DNA of 64,000 bases from JAEUMY01 sp033764435 (GTDB lineage Bacteria > Pseudomonadota > Gammaproteobacteria > Burkholderiales > Usitatibacteraceae): assembly GCA_033764435.1 (NCBI GenBank), contig JANRIX010000010.1, positions 186,001-250,000 of the forward strand, written 5' to 3'. Every line of letters starts with the position of its first letter. Position 1 is the first letter of the stretch. The position numbers and the translations under genes were made by a program. Below the pieces are notes generated by a model that saw only the letters and a list, made by a program, of their open reading frames with translations, made no database searches and had not been told where the DNA came from. Shown piece by piece: positions 1-8,652 of this stretch.

Positions 1-3000
1 AAGCTGGACACGCGCACGGGCACGTGGATGACCGTGGACGTAAGCCCGGATGGCAAGCGCATCGTGTTCGATCTCCTGGGTGATCTCTATCTCCTGCCCA
101 TCGAAGGCGGTGACGCGAAGCCGCTCACCTCCACCATCGCGTGGGAGATGCAGGCGCGGTTCTCTCCGGACGGCAGGCGCATCACCTACATGTCCGACGC
201 GGGTGGCGGGGACAACGTGTGGGTGATGGATGTTGAAGGAAGCGCGGTTGGCAAAAACGCACGTGAAGTGTCGAAAGAACCGTTCCGCCTGATGAACAAC
301 CCGGTGTGGCATCCCAACGGCCAGTACATCGCGGCGCGCAAGCACTACACCGGCACGCGCTCGGCGGGCTCGGGCGAGATCTGGCTCTTCCATGTGAGCG
401 GCGCGGCCGATGGCGGCGGCGTGCAGCTGAACGAGAAGCCGAACTGGCAGAAGGATCTGGGCGAGCCGGCGTTCTCGCCGGACGGCCGCTATCTCTACTA
501 CTCGCAGGACACGACACCCGGCACGACATTCGAATACAACAAGGATTCGAACAAGCAGATCTATGTCATCCAGCGGCGCGATCTGGAGCGCGGCAAGACG
601 GAGGTGTTCGTGAGCGGCCCCGGCGGCGCGGTGCGGCCCACACCTTCGCCCGACGGCAAGTGGCTGGCGTTTGTGCGCCGCGTGCGCGAGCAGACGACGC
701 TCTTCCTGAAGAACCTCTCCACGGGTGAAGAGAAGCCGGTGTGGAGCGGGCTGGAGCGCGACATGCAGGAGGCGTGGGCCATGCACGGCGTGTATCCCGC
801 GTTTGCGTGGATGCCGGGCTCGAAGGAAATCGTGGTGTGGGCGCAGGGTCGCATCTGGCGGCTGGATCTTTTCAGCGGCGCGGACGGCAAGGCGAAAGCG
901 AAGGAGATTCCCTTCCGCGTGCAGCATGAGCGCGAGGTGCGCGTGCCGGTCCGCTTCGAGCAGACGGTGGCGCCGGACACGTTCAATGTGCATCAGCTGC
1001 GCTGGGTGAATGTGAGCCCGGCGGGCGACAAGGTGGTCTACTCCGCGCTGGGGCAGTTGTATGTGAAACCACTCGGCTCGCAAGGCGAAGCCAAGCGACT
1101 CACCACGCAGAACGAGCATTTCGAATTCTTCCCGCGCTTCTCGCGCGATGGCAGCAAGGTCGTGTTCGCCACCTGGAATGACCAGGCGCTAGGCAGTGTC
1201 CGCGTGCTGGACCTGAAGACCAACAAGGAAACAGTGGTCACGCGTGCGCCGGGCAAGTATCTGCAGCCGGTGTTCTCGCCGGACGGCACGAAGGTGCTGT
1301 ACGTGAAGCAACGCGGCGGTTTCCTGACGTCACCCTGGCACGGCATCGAGAACGGCGTGTACGTGGTGTCGGCAGATGGCAAGGGAACGCCGAAGCTCTT
1401 GACCGAGGATGGCCTCTGGCCGCAATTCGGCAACTCGAATGAGCACTTCTATCTCACCCGCACGCGCATGACCAACGAAGTGGACCGCGAGGCCACCCTG
1501 GTGCGGCTGAAGCTGGACATGTCTGAAGAGCCGCAGGTCATCGCCAAGGGCGACCAGACCTCCGACTTCGCCATCGCGCCCAATGGCGAGTGGCTCGGGT
1601 TTCGCGAACGCTATCGCACGTATGTGATGCCGCTGCCGCTCGCCGGCCGCGCAGTCACCATCGGACCGAAGGCAAAGACGCTCCCGCTGAAGGGGCTGGA
1701 CGTGAACGCGGGCGACTGGCTGCACTGGTCGGGCGATTCGTCGGCGGTGCATTTCGCGCTGGGCGATGAACTCTTCACCCGGCCGCTGAAGGACTCGTTC
1801 GACTGGCTGCCGGACTCGCCAAAGCCCTCGCCGAAGCTCTCGGAGAACGGCGTGAAGATCGGCTTCACCGCGAAGACCGATGCGCCGACGGCGACGGTGG
1901 TGATCTCGGGTGCCCGCATCGTGACCATGAAAGGTGATGAAGTCATCGAGAACGGCCGCATCGTGGTGAAGGGATCGCGAATATTCGCAGTGGGCCGCGC
2001 GGCTGACATCGCGGTGCCGCCGGGTGCCACGCTGATCGACGCCACCGGCAAGACCATCATCCCCGGACTCATCGACGCGCACTGGCACGGCGGCATGAGC
2101 GAGGCCGGCATCATCCCGCAGCAGAGCTGGATCAACTACGCCTCGCTCGCGTTCGGCGTGACGGCGATGCACGACCCGTCCAACGACACGCCCAGCATCT
2201 TCACCCAGGCCGAGCTGCAGCGCGCGGGCAAGGTGGTGGGGCCGCGCATCTACTCGACGGGCCAGGTGATGTATGGCGCGAAGAGCCCGGGCACGGCGGA
2301 GATCAACAGTCTCGACGACGCGCTCACACATCTCAAACGCTTGAAGGCGGCCGGCGCCATCTCGGTGAAAAGCTACAACCAGCCGCGCCGCGACCAGCGC
2401 CAGCAGGTGCTGGAGGCCGCTCGCCAGACGCGCATGATGGTGACGCCGGAAGGTGGCTCGCTCTTCCAGCACAACATGACCATGCTGATCGACGGCCACA
2501 CCACGCTGGAACACGCGATCCCGGTGGTGAAGTCGTATGACGACGTGAAGCAGCTCTGGACGCAGGCACGCGTGGCCTACACGCCCACCCTCGGCGTGGC
2601 CTACGGCGGGCTGGACGGCGAACACTACTGGTATGCGCGCACCGATGTCTGGCGCCACCCGCTGCTGAGCAAATACGTGCCGAAGACGACGCTGTGGAAC
2701 CGCGCCGTGCGCCGCCCCACCGCGCCGGAGGAAGATTTCAACGTGCTCAAGGTGGCCGCCAACGCGGTGGACCTGCAGCGCGGCGGCGTGCTGGTGAATA
2801 TCGGCGCGCACGGCCAGCGCGAGGGCCTCGCCGCGCACTGGGAAATGTGGACGCTGGGCAAGGGCGGCGCAACACCTCTGGAAGCCATCCGCGCCGCGAC
2901 CCTGAACCCGGCGCGCTCGCTCGGCATGGAGAAGGACATCGGCTCGATCGAGCCGGGCAAGCTAGCCGACCTCGTCATCATCGCGGGTGATGTGCTGAAG

Positions 3001-3246
3001 GACATCGAGCAATCCGACCGCATCACCCACGTGATGCAGAACGGGCGGGTGTATGACGTGGCGACGATGAATGAAGTGGGTGCCACGCCGAAGACGCGTA
3101 AGCCCTTCTTTTTCGAGCAGGCGTTTGCGTCAGCCGGGCGGAGCGCGCAGGGGCATACGCAGCTGCAAGCACAAGTCCACGCGCAGATTCCCGGACTGTC
3201 GGTGGATGACGGCTCGACGTTCCACGAGGGGTGCGGCTGCCATTGA
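1..3246 (+). CDS. TolB-like propeller plus amidohydrolase, 5'-truncated by the window
   Basis: The frame is open from base 1, so the true start lies upstream; an internal ATG at 28 is probably not the start. The first ~600 residues carry repeated WD40-like/PD40 blades with SPDG motifs, as in TolB and the S9 peptidase propeller. From about base 1890 a metal-dependent amidohydrolase follows: an IIPGLIDAHWHG segment with the HxH metal motif (~2060-2090), further histidines in FQHNMTML and GHTTLEHA, and a C-terminal NPARSLGME...GSIEPGKLADLV signature. The fusion is known in proteins annotated as amidohydrolase or Xaa-Pro dipeptidase; the substrate cannot be inferred. The last residues are GCGCH. 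A dispersed palindrome copy (1977-1988) encodes RIFA inside the gene. Confidence 0.85.
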   Translation, partial: KLDTRTGTWMTVDVSPDGKRIVFDLLGDLYLLPIEGGDAKPLTSTIAWEMQARFSPDGRRITYMSDAGGGDNVWVMDVEGSAVGKNAREVSKEPFRLMNNPVWHPNGQYIAARKHYTGTRSAGSGEIWLFHVSGAADGGGVQLNEKPNWQKDLGEPAFSPDGRYLYYSQDTTPGTTFEYNKDSNKQIYVIQRRDLERGKTEVFVSGPGGAVRPTPSPDGKWLAFVRRVREQTTLFLKNLSTGEEKPVWSGLERDMQEAWAMHGVYPAFAWMPGSKEIVVWAQGRIWRLDLFSGADGKAKAKEIPFRVQHEREVRVPVRFEQTVAPDTFNVHQLRWVNVSPAGDKVVYSALGQLYVKPLGSQGEAKRLTTQNEHFEFFPRFSRDGSKVVFATWNDQALGSVRVLDLKTNKETVVTRAPGKYLQPVFSPDGTKVLYVKQRGGFLTSPWHGIENGVYVVSADGKGTPKLLTEDGLWPQFGNSNEHFYLTRTRMTNEVDREATLVRLKLDMSEEPQVIAKGDQTSDFAIAPNGEWLGFRERYRTYVMPLPLAGRAVTIGPKAKTLPLKGLDVNAGDWLHWSGDSSAVHFALGDELFTRPLKDSFDWLPDSPKPSPKLSENGVKIGFTAKTDAPTATVVISGARIVTMKGDEVIENGRIVVKGSRIFAVGRAADIAVPPGATLIDATGKTIIPGLIDAHWHGGMSEAGIIPQQSWINYASLAFGVTAMHDPSNDTPSIFTQAELQRAGKVVGPRIYSTGQVMYGAKSPGTAEINSLDDALTHLKRLKAAGAISVKSYNQPRRDQRQQVLEAARQTRMMVTPEGGSLFQHNMTMLIDGHTTLEHAIPVVKSYDDVKQLWTQARVAYTPTLGVAYGGLDGEHYWYARTDVWRHPLLSKYVPKTTLWNRAVRRPTAPEEDFNVLKVAANAVDLQRGGVLVNIGAHGQREGLAAHWEMWTLGKGGATPLEAIRAATLNPARSLGMEKDIGSIEPGKLADLVIIAGDVLKDIEQSDRITHVMQNGRVYDVATMNEVGATPKTRKPFFFEQAFASAGRSAQGHTQLQAQVHAQIPGLSVDDGSTFHEGCGCH

Positions 3247-3306
3247 GTCTGCCACTGAGGCAGCCACTGGGGCTGCCACTGGGTCTTCCACCGGGTCTTC
3301 CACTTA
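3235..3306. repeat. Six imperfect 12-bp tandem repeats spanning the stop codon
   Basis: Units of the form GGCTGCCACTGG run head to tail at 3235, 3247, 3259, 3271, 3283 and 3295. The TGA stop of the amidohydrolase (3244-3246) lies in the first unit, so this looks like slippage at the gene's 3' end. No terminator T-tract is seen. Confidence 0.6.
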
Positions 3307-3335
3307 GGCAGCCGCCGCGGCCGCCGCCGCGCGGA

Positions 3336-4736
3336 TCAGGCGCTGAGGTGGGTCACGGTGCGATCGCGCGGCAGGCGGAAGGTCAGCTGCGTTCCCCGGC
3401 CCGGGGCGGAATCGATTTCGAAGCTGCCCTCCAGCGCACGCATGCGCTCGCGCATGCCGATGAGGCCGTGCGACAGGGGATGCTGTTGCGTGGCCGGCTC
3501 GATGCCGGCGCCGTTGTCGGCGATGACCATCTCGACCCCGAACTCCAGCCGGCGCAGGACCACATCGACTTGCGTGGCCGAGGCATGGCGGGCGACATTG
3601 TCGAGCGCGTCCTGCAGCACCCGGTACAACGCCAGCGAGTGCTGCTCGCCCAGGCGGATTTCCCGATCCGGCAGGCTGAGATTGCACACGCAGCCGCTCC
3701 GCTCGGTGAACTGGCCGCAGCACTCGCGAAACGCGGCCGCGTAACTGAAGTGGTCGGCCAGCACCGGGCGAAGATTGTCGATGATGTGGCGCTTCACCTT
3801 GATCGCCTCATCCAGCGCAGCGTGCGCGCGGGCAAGCCGAGTCTGCGCAGGCTCATCGGCGCGCGCGGCCGCCTCGTTCGCCGCCGCGCTCACGTCGAGC
3901 TTGATGGCCGCAAGCGGGCTGCCCAGCTTTTCGCGCAGCTCGCTTGCCAGGCGATGGCGCTCGATCTCCTGCGAATCCTGGAGGTGGATGGCAAATCCGC
4001 GGAGCTCGGCGGCGCGCTCGTTGGCCGACTGTTCGAGCGTGCGCCGTTGGGCGTCCCGGTCCGCGGCCTCGCGCTGGCGACGCTGGCGGTCATGCCGCAG
4101 CGCATAGGCGCCGGCGCCGACGAGCAGGACGATGAGCGCAAGCAGCAGGAAGACCGCCCCGCGCGCGCGGGCGCCGAGCGCATCGCGCTCTGCCGCCTTG
4201 GCCGCGCGCATGGTCTCGAGCTGCGCCTCGATGCGGGTGATGAACGCGTCCAGCGTATTCCCCTCGGTTGATGCGGAGCGGGTGCGGGCGAATTCGGCAG
4301 TCAGGTCGGCGGTCTTGAGGTCGGCCAGCGCAAGGATTTTCTCGGCATCCCGCGTCCGCACGCCCGCCTGCGCAGCGATGCCCCGGACGAGATCATCGTA
4401 GCCCTCCAGGCTGCGGGCCTGCGTGCGAATATTCGTAACCGCTGCGTCAACAGCCTTGATCGTGCGCGGCAGCGGTTCCAGATAGGCGCGGTCGCGGGTG
4501 ATCATGAAGCCCCGCTGGGCAATCTCCAATTGCTGCAGCAGCGAGCGCACCTGCTCCACCCCGGCCTGCATGAGTCGGCCCCGCTCGATCGTGGCCAGGT
4601 TTTCGGCAATGCCCCGCGCCGAGTGGTGGCTGATCCAGGCAGCAAGCCCGCCCAGCAACAGCGCAGCCGCCAGGCAGACAATGCCGGCCATGAAGAACGG
4701 ATTGCGCGGTGGCGCGTCTTTATCTGTCCCGGACAT
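3336..4736 (-). CDS. NarL/DesK-type sensor kinase with CHASE3-like input; H-box histidine missing
   Basis: A 466-aa membrane protein. A transmembrane segment (GIVCLAAALLLGGLAAW) is followed by a CHASE3-like periplasmic helical region, a second TM (VFLLLALIVLLVGAGAYAL), a coiled linker, a HisKA_3-type dimerisation helix and an HATPase_c domain with N-box (DALDNVARH), DNGAGI and GLIGMRERM motifs. The position that normally reads ELHDxxG reads ELREKLG, so the expected phospho-acceptor histidine is an arginine. The family normally phosphorylates a LuxR-type regulator; none is adjacent. The ATG at 4736 is chosen because it directly precedes the TM segment. The frame stays open to a GTG at 4853, but that extension is His/Pro-rich and repeat-derived. 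Confidence 0.75.
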   Translation of the reverse strand: MSGTDKDAPPRNPFFMAGIVCLAAALLLGGLAAWISHHSARGIAENLATIERGRLMQAGVEQVRSLLQQLEIAQRGFMITRDRAYLEPLPRTIKAVDAAVTNIRTQARSLEGYDDLVRGIAAQAGVRTRDAEKILALADLKTADLTAEFARTRSASTEGNTLDAFITRIEAQLETMRAAKAAERDALGARARGAVFLLLALIVLLVGAGAYALRHDRQRRQREAADRDAQRRTLEQSANERAAELRGFAIHLQDSQEIERHRLASELREKLGSPLAAIKLDVSAAANEAAARADEPAQTRLARAHAALDEAIKVKRHIIDNLRPVLADHFSYAAAFRECCGQFTERSGCVCNLSLPDREIRLGEQHSLALYRVLQDALDNVARHASATQVDVVLRRLEFGVEMVIADNGAGIEPATQQHPLSHGLIGMRERMRALEGSFEIDSAPGRGTQLTFRLPRDRTVTHLSA

Positions 4737-4773
4737 GCGGTGCGGAGATGCGGTGCGGAGATGCGGTGCGGAA
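4735..4773. repeat. Three 13-bp tandem repeats at the kinase start
   Basis: ATGCGGTGCGGAG occurs at 4735-4747, 4748-4760 and (with the last base changed) 4761-4773. The repeat abuts the proposed kinase start codon on the minus strand, so copy-number change would alter its 5' leader or N-terminus. Confidence 0.75.
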
Positions 4774-4917
4774 TGGTGGTGGGTGTCGGAAGGTGCCGAG
4801 TGCGGCGAGTATGGCACGGCGGCGCTATGATGAGCCATCACGCGAAATTGCACCGGCAGACCCGCCCCGGCAGACCCGACCTACGAACTTGCATCATCAC
4901 ACACCCCTTCGCAACCC

Positions 4918-6048
4918 ATGGAGAACCGGCCGATGACCGCGCTCACCGACACGCTCGCGGGCTCCTGGCGCACCACCTTTGGCCCGCTCACGCTCACGGC
5001 GTCCGGACGTCAATTCGGCGGGCACTACGGCGACCACGGAACGTTGCAGGGCACACTGGACGGCACGACGCTCCGCTTCGACTACGAGGAACCGGGTGAG
5101 CGCGGCACGGGGCATTTCACCCTGAAGCGCGCGGGCCGGTTCGTGGGGCAATACCTCGCCGACGGCAGCGACACCCCGCGCCCCTGGATCGGCGAACGCG
5201 GGTGGGACGGGCTCTACAACACGACGTTCGGGCGGCTGCGCCTGTTGCACACGACGAACGGCGTCGAAGGCTTCTACGAAGCCGCCGGCCCCGCCGCGCT
5301 GCAAGGCCGCGCCGAAGGTGACCGTCTGCACTTCCACTACGAGGAAAAGAGCGCCAATGGCGAGGGCTATTTCGTCCTCGCTGAAGACGGTGAATCGTTC
5401 ACCGGCCAGTGGCGCGCGAGCGGCGACGAGGATTGGAGCGACTGGACCGGCACGCGCATGCACGCGGAGCGGGGCGTGCAGTGGCTGTTCGTCCTGGAGG
5501 CGCATTGGCAAAAGAGCCTCGCCGACAACGACTACGCATTCGGGGACATGCTTCGGGAAGTGTTCGCGCGGCTTGCGAATATTCGCGTGCGCCACCGCAT
5601 CTTTCACGACGCGGACAGCCTGGCGCACTGGTGCCGCGAGCTGATGTATCTGGCCGAGCCATCGGTACTGGTCATCGCCAGTCACGGCACGGAGCGCGGG
5701 TTGTCGGTACACGGCGAGATCATCAACACCACGCGCATCATGCAAAGCCTCGCCACGGCCGAGACGCTCAAGTATCTGCACTTCTCCGCCTGCCTCATCG
5801 CCAACGATGAGGAACGCACGCTGAAGTCGCCACCCTTCCCCGTCTCCGGCTACACGACAAGCGTGGACTGGGGTGCATCCGCGATGATCGAGTTCACGTT
5901 GCTGGACATGGTGTTGAACCGCGGCATGACGCCTGATGCGGCGGCGGCGATGCTGCCGAAGCTGGTGACGTATGCGCTGGATGATGCGCCGAAGGGGTCG
6001 CCTTATCCGGCAGCGGGTTTCCGCTTTTTTCCCGCAGCCGCCAAGTAG
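4918..6048 (+). CDS. Two beta-repeats fused to a caspase-like (CHAT-type) domain; uncharacterised
   Basis: 376 aa, no signal peptide. Residues ~15-93 and ~96-180 are two copies of a beta-rich module (GSWRTTFGPLTL... / GLYNTTFGRLRL..., each with a FDYEE/FHYEE strand and an F(V/T)GQ strand). Residues ~186-335 look like a caspase-hemoglobinase fold: a strand ending in VLVIASHGT (His256) and a second ending in YLHFSAC (Cys292), the usual His/Cys dyad spacing, followed by VSGYTTSVDWG. The fold is an inference from these motifs; no close family is recognised. The start is ATG 4918, with another ATG at 4933. A palindrome copy (5575-5586) encodes ANIR at residues 220-223. The adjacent DUF3592 gene begins 14 bp downstream. 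Confidence 0.6.
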   Translation: MENRPMTALTDTLAGSWRTTFGPLTLTASGRQFGGHYGDHGTLQGTLDGTTLRFDYEEPGERGTGHFTLKRAGRFVGQYLADGSDTPRPWIGERGWDGLYNTTFGRLRLLHTTNGVEGFYEAAGPAALQGRAEGDRLHFHYEEKSANGEGYFVLAEDGESFTGQWRASGDEDWSDWTGTRMHAERGVQWLFVLEAHWQKSLADNDYAFGDMLREVFARLANIRVRHRIFHDADSLAHWCRELMYLAEPSVLVIASHGTERGLSVHGEIINTTRIMQSLATAETLKYLHFSACLIANDEERTLKSPPFPVSGYTTSVDWGASAMIEFTLLDMVLNRGMTPDAAAAMLPKLVTYALDDAPKGSPYPAAGFRFFPAAAK

Positions 6049-6062
6049 TTGCGAATATTCGC

Positions 6063-6482
6063 ATGGACATTTCCTTCAGCCTGATATTCGGCGCCGCACA
6101 GACCGCGCTCGGTATCGCCTGGGTCATCGGCGCGCGCAATGATCGCCTGCGCCACAAGCAGAAGTTGGCCGCGATGAAACTCGTCGAGGCTGAGGTGACT
6201 CGGCACCGCAAGGAAGAATGGTACGACCCGAACAGCGCGATCAGCACGACCACCGAGACGCTGGTGCCGATGGTTGAATATGTGGTCAACAACCATCGCT
6301 ACACCGCTGCGATGCCGAAGGATCTTCCGCTTGGCGCCAAGCTGACGGTCGCCTACAACCCGGCCATGCCTTCGGACGCCATGCTGGCCGAGCCGCGTGG
6401 CAGGCATGCGGAGATCGCGGGCTGCGTCATCACGCTGGGCGGTATCGCGGTCGTGCTGGCAAGCCTGGGCATGTTTCACTGA
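6063..6482 (+). CDS. DUF3592-like small membrane protein
   Basis: 139 aa. It has an N-terminal hydrophobic segment (ISFSLIFGAAQTALGIAWVI), a soluble middle with the DUF3592 pattern (PMVEYVVNNHRYTA...LPLGAKLTVAYNP) and a C-terminal TM (GCVITLGGIAVVLASLGMF). Function unknown. The start codon follows a GCGAATATTCGC palindrome (6051-6062) with no intervening base, so no conventional Shine-Dalgarno is visible. Probably co-transcribed with the preceding gene. Confidence 0.65.
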   Translation: MDISFSLIFGAAQTALGIAWVIGARNDRLRHKQKLAAMKLVEAEVTRHRKEEWYDPNSAISTTTETLVPMVEYVVNNHRYTAAMPKDLPLGAKLTVAYNPAMPSDAMLAEPRGRHAEIAGCVITLGGIAVVLASLGMFH

Positions 6483-6592
6483 CCCGCTCGCCGGGCTGAA
6501 TTTCGCCAGCTTCGCGCCAGACCTCCGCCCGCGCCGCGGCCGCGCACGGACATCGCGCCGCATTCCAATGGTTCATCTCCAGCGGATGAACC

Positions 6593-7717
6593 ATGTACAG
6601 CAGCTATTCCCGAATCGACAACGACGTCACCATTGTTGGTGCCAGCTTCGCCGGCCTCGCCTGCGCCCGCGCGTTGGCCAAGCGCGGCGCGCAGGTCACG
6701 CTGCTCGATCGCAAGTCCGACGTGGGCGAGAAGCTGCACACGACCGGCATCCTGGTGAAGGAAGCGGCGGAGCAGGAAGAAATCCTGCGCGACATGCCGC
6801 CCTATCTAGTGCGGCGCGTGGAAGGCGTGCGACTTTACTCGCCCAATCTGCGCCAGATCGACCTCAATGCGCCGGGCTACTACTTTCTCGCCACCGACAC
6901 ACCCAATCTCATGCGCTGGCTGGCCAATCGGGCGCGCAGCGAAGGTGTACGCGTGGTGCTGGGGACAGCATTCCAGAACGCGGTGGAGCGGGACGATGGC
7001 TGGAAACTGGATGGCGCGGGCCGCGTGGGACACACGCGCTATCTGGTGGGCGCGGACGGGCCGTCGTCGCGCGTGGCACGCCTGCTCCATCTCGGCGTCA
7101 ATCGGGAATTCCTGACCGGGGTCGAGTACGAATATTCGCTCTCAGATATCGACTTGGAAGGCCGGCTGCATTGCTTTATCGACAAGCAGCTCGCGCCCGG
7201 CTACATCGGCTGGGTGGTGCCGGGTGTGCATCACGTGCAGGTCGGGCTGGCGCGGCGTCAGAGCGCGGGTGGGCTCTCCGCCACGCAGGCGATGACGCAG
7301 TTTCTGGAAAAGATCGCACCCATCGCGGACTTCCGCAATGCATCACCGGTGTCGGTGCGCGCAGGGCTCATTCCCTGCGGCGGGCTGGTGTCGCCGCTGG
7401 CGCGGTCATGCGCGCTGCTGGTGGGCGACGCGGCCGGCATGGTGTCGCCGGTGACAGCGGGCGGCATTCACACCGCGCTGAAGCATGGCCACGCGGCAGG
7501 CCACGCCATCGCGGATTTTCTGCAGGGCAAGGCGGGCGATCCCTGCGGTGAATTCACGCAGAGCTATCCCCGCTTTCGCACCAAGCGGGCGCTCCGCTGG
7601 CTGTTCGACCACGCGCAGACCGACTGGGCGTTCAATCTGTTTCTCAACACCCCGCCGCTCCGCTGGGCGGCGGGAAAGGTTTACTTTCACCGAAAGGGCG
7701 TGTTCCGAGGGAAGTGA
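6593..7717 (+). CDS. FAD-dependent oxidoreductase, geranylgeranyl-reductase-like
   Basis: 374 aa. The N-terminal dinucleotide fold VTIVGASFAGLACARAL and the second FAD motif CALLVGDAAGMVSPVTAGGIHTALKHG place it in the FixC/geranylgeranyl reductase/PHBH superfamily. Such enzymes reduce isoprenoid chains or hydroxylate aromatic substrates; the substrate is unknown. The start ATG 6593 gives the Rossmann strand at residue ~11. Its TGA overlaps the next start (TGATG), so it is coupled to the DUF1415 gene. A one-mismatch palindrome lies at 7128-7139. Confidence 0.8.
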   Translation: MYSSYSRIDNDVTIVGASFAGLACARALAKRGAQVTLLDRKSDVGEKLHTTGILVKEAAEQEEILRDMPPYLVRRVEGVRLYSPNLRQIDLNAPGYYFLATDTPNLMRWLANRARSEGVRVVLGTAFQNAVERDDGWKLDGAGRVGHTRYLVGADGPSSRVARLLHLGVNREFLTGVEYEYSLSDIDLEGRLHCFIDKQLAPGYIGWVVPGVHHVQVGLARRQSAGGLSATQAMTQFLEKIAPIADFRNASPVSVRAGLIPCGGLVSPLARSCALLVGDAAGMVSPVTAGGIHTALKHGHAAGHAIADFLQGKAGDPCGEFTQSYPRFRTKRALRWLFDHAQTDWAFNLFLNTPPLRWAAGKVYFHRKGVFRGK

Positions 7718-8292
7718 TGCTGCACAATGCGGAGATGAACACACCCACCGACGACACCATCATCGCCGAGACCACCGACTGGCTCACTCGCGCCGTGATC
7801 GGCCTGAATCTATGTCCCTTCGCCAAAGCCGTCCACGTCAAGAAACAGATCCGCTATGTGGTGTCGCATGCGACCACGCCGGATGACCTCATGCAGGACC
7901 TGCTGCGCGAGCTCGACCATCTGGCCGAAGCCCATCCCGAGACGACCGACACCACGCTGCTCATCCATCCTCATGTACTGAATGATTTCCTCGACTACAA
8001 CGATTTCCTTGAAGTGGCCGATGCCGCCGTGGAGGAGCTCGACCTCGAGGGCATCCTGCAGGTGGCAAGTTTCCATCCGCAGTTCCAGTTTGCCGACACC
8101 GAGGCGGACGACATCACCAACTACACCAACCGCTCGCCGTATCCGACGCTGCATCTGTTGCGCGAGGACAGCGTGAGCCGGGCGGTGGAGGCGTTTCCGG
8201 AGGCGGAGTCGATTTTCGAGAAGAACATCGCCACGCTGAGGAAGCTGGGGCATGCGGGGTGGAAGAAGGTGATTGCGGGAGAAGCGAGCTGA
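7717..8292 (+). CDS. DUF1415 family protein
   Basis: 191 aa from ATG 7717, which overlaps the previous stop and sits behind a GAGGGAAG Shine-Dalgarno; an in-frame ATG at 7735 is possible. The body has the conserved DUF1415 landmarks VIGLNLCPFAKAVH, LLIHPHVLNDFLDYNDFL and VASFHPQFQFADT...NYTNRSPYPTLHLLRE. The family is widespread in proteobacteria and has no established function. Confidence 0.85.
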   Translation: MLHNAEMNTPTDDTIIAETTDWLTRAVIGLNLCPFAKAVHVKKQIRYVVSHATTPDDLMQDLLRELDHLAEAHPETTDTTLLIHPHVLNDFLDYNDFLEVADAAVEELDLEGILQVASFHPQFQFADTEADDITNYTNRSPYPTLHLLREDSVSRAVEAFPEAESIFEKNIATLRKLGHAGWKKVIAGEAS

Positions 8293-8360
8293 ATACTGTT
8301 GCGAATATTCGCAATATCCCGATCAATGGGCAGCCCCCAATCGACCTCTCACAAATCAAC

Positions 8361-8540
8361 CGTTCGCCCTGAGGTATCGAAGGGCGCGTGCTTCGATAAG
8401 TCTCACGCAACCTGCCCTGAGTCGGCTGAAGCCTCTTTTGCACTGCATGACTCATGTAGGCATTGCCCATTCGCTAGCTCATTGAGACCGGGAGCCGTTG
8501 CACCGTGACCCGTTCATCCTTCGATACCTCAGGACGAACG
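8361..8540. repeat. Inverted pair of a REP-like element
   Basis: An arm beginning CGTTCGCCCTGAGGTATC (8361-8383) is inverted at 8518-8540 with one mismatch in 23 bases. Between the arms are further half-matches (CTTCGATAAG, CCTGAGTCGG). This CCTGAG...TCGAAGG type of repeat is common in proteobacterial intergenic DNA. The 8293-8652 gap holds this element, a palindrome copy at 8301-8312 and the slipin terminator; I see no gene. Confidence 0.6.
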
Positions 8541-8584
8541 GGGTTGGTCGTGTGATCAATTCGGGAAGTGTCTGCAGCTCTCTG

Positions 8585-8619
8585 AAAAAGAAAAGCCCGC
8601 CGACTTTCGTCGACGGGCT
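8585..8619 (-). terminator. Rho-independent terminator of the slipin gene
   Basis: Arms AGCCCGCCGAC (8594-8604) and GTCGACGGGCT (8609-8619) form an 11-bp stem with one mismatch. On the minus strand the stem is followed by TTTTCTTTTT. Confidence 0.85.
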
Positions 8620-8652
8620 CAGGTTGAGGTTTATAAACACACTGGCGAAGCC

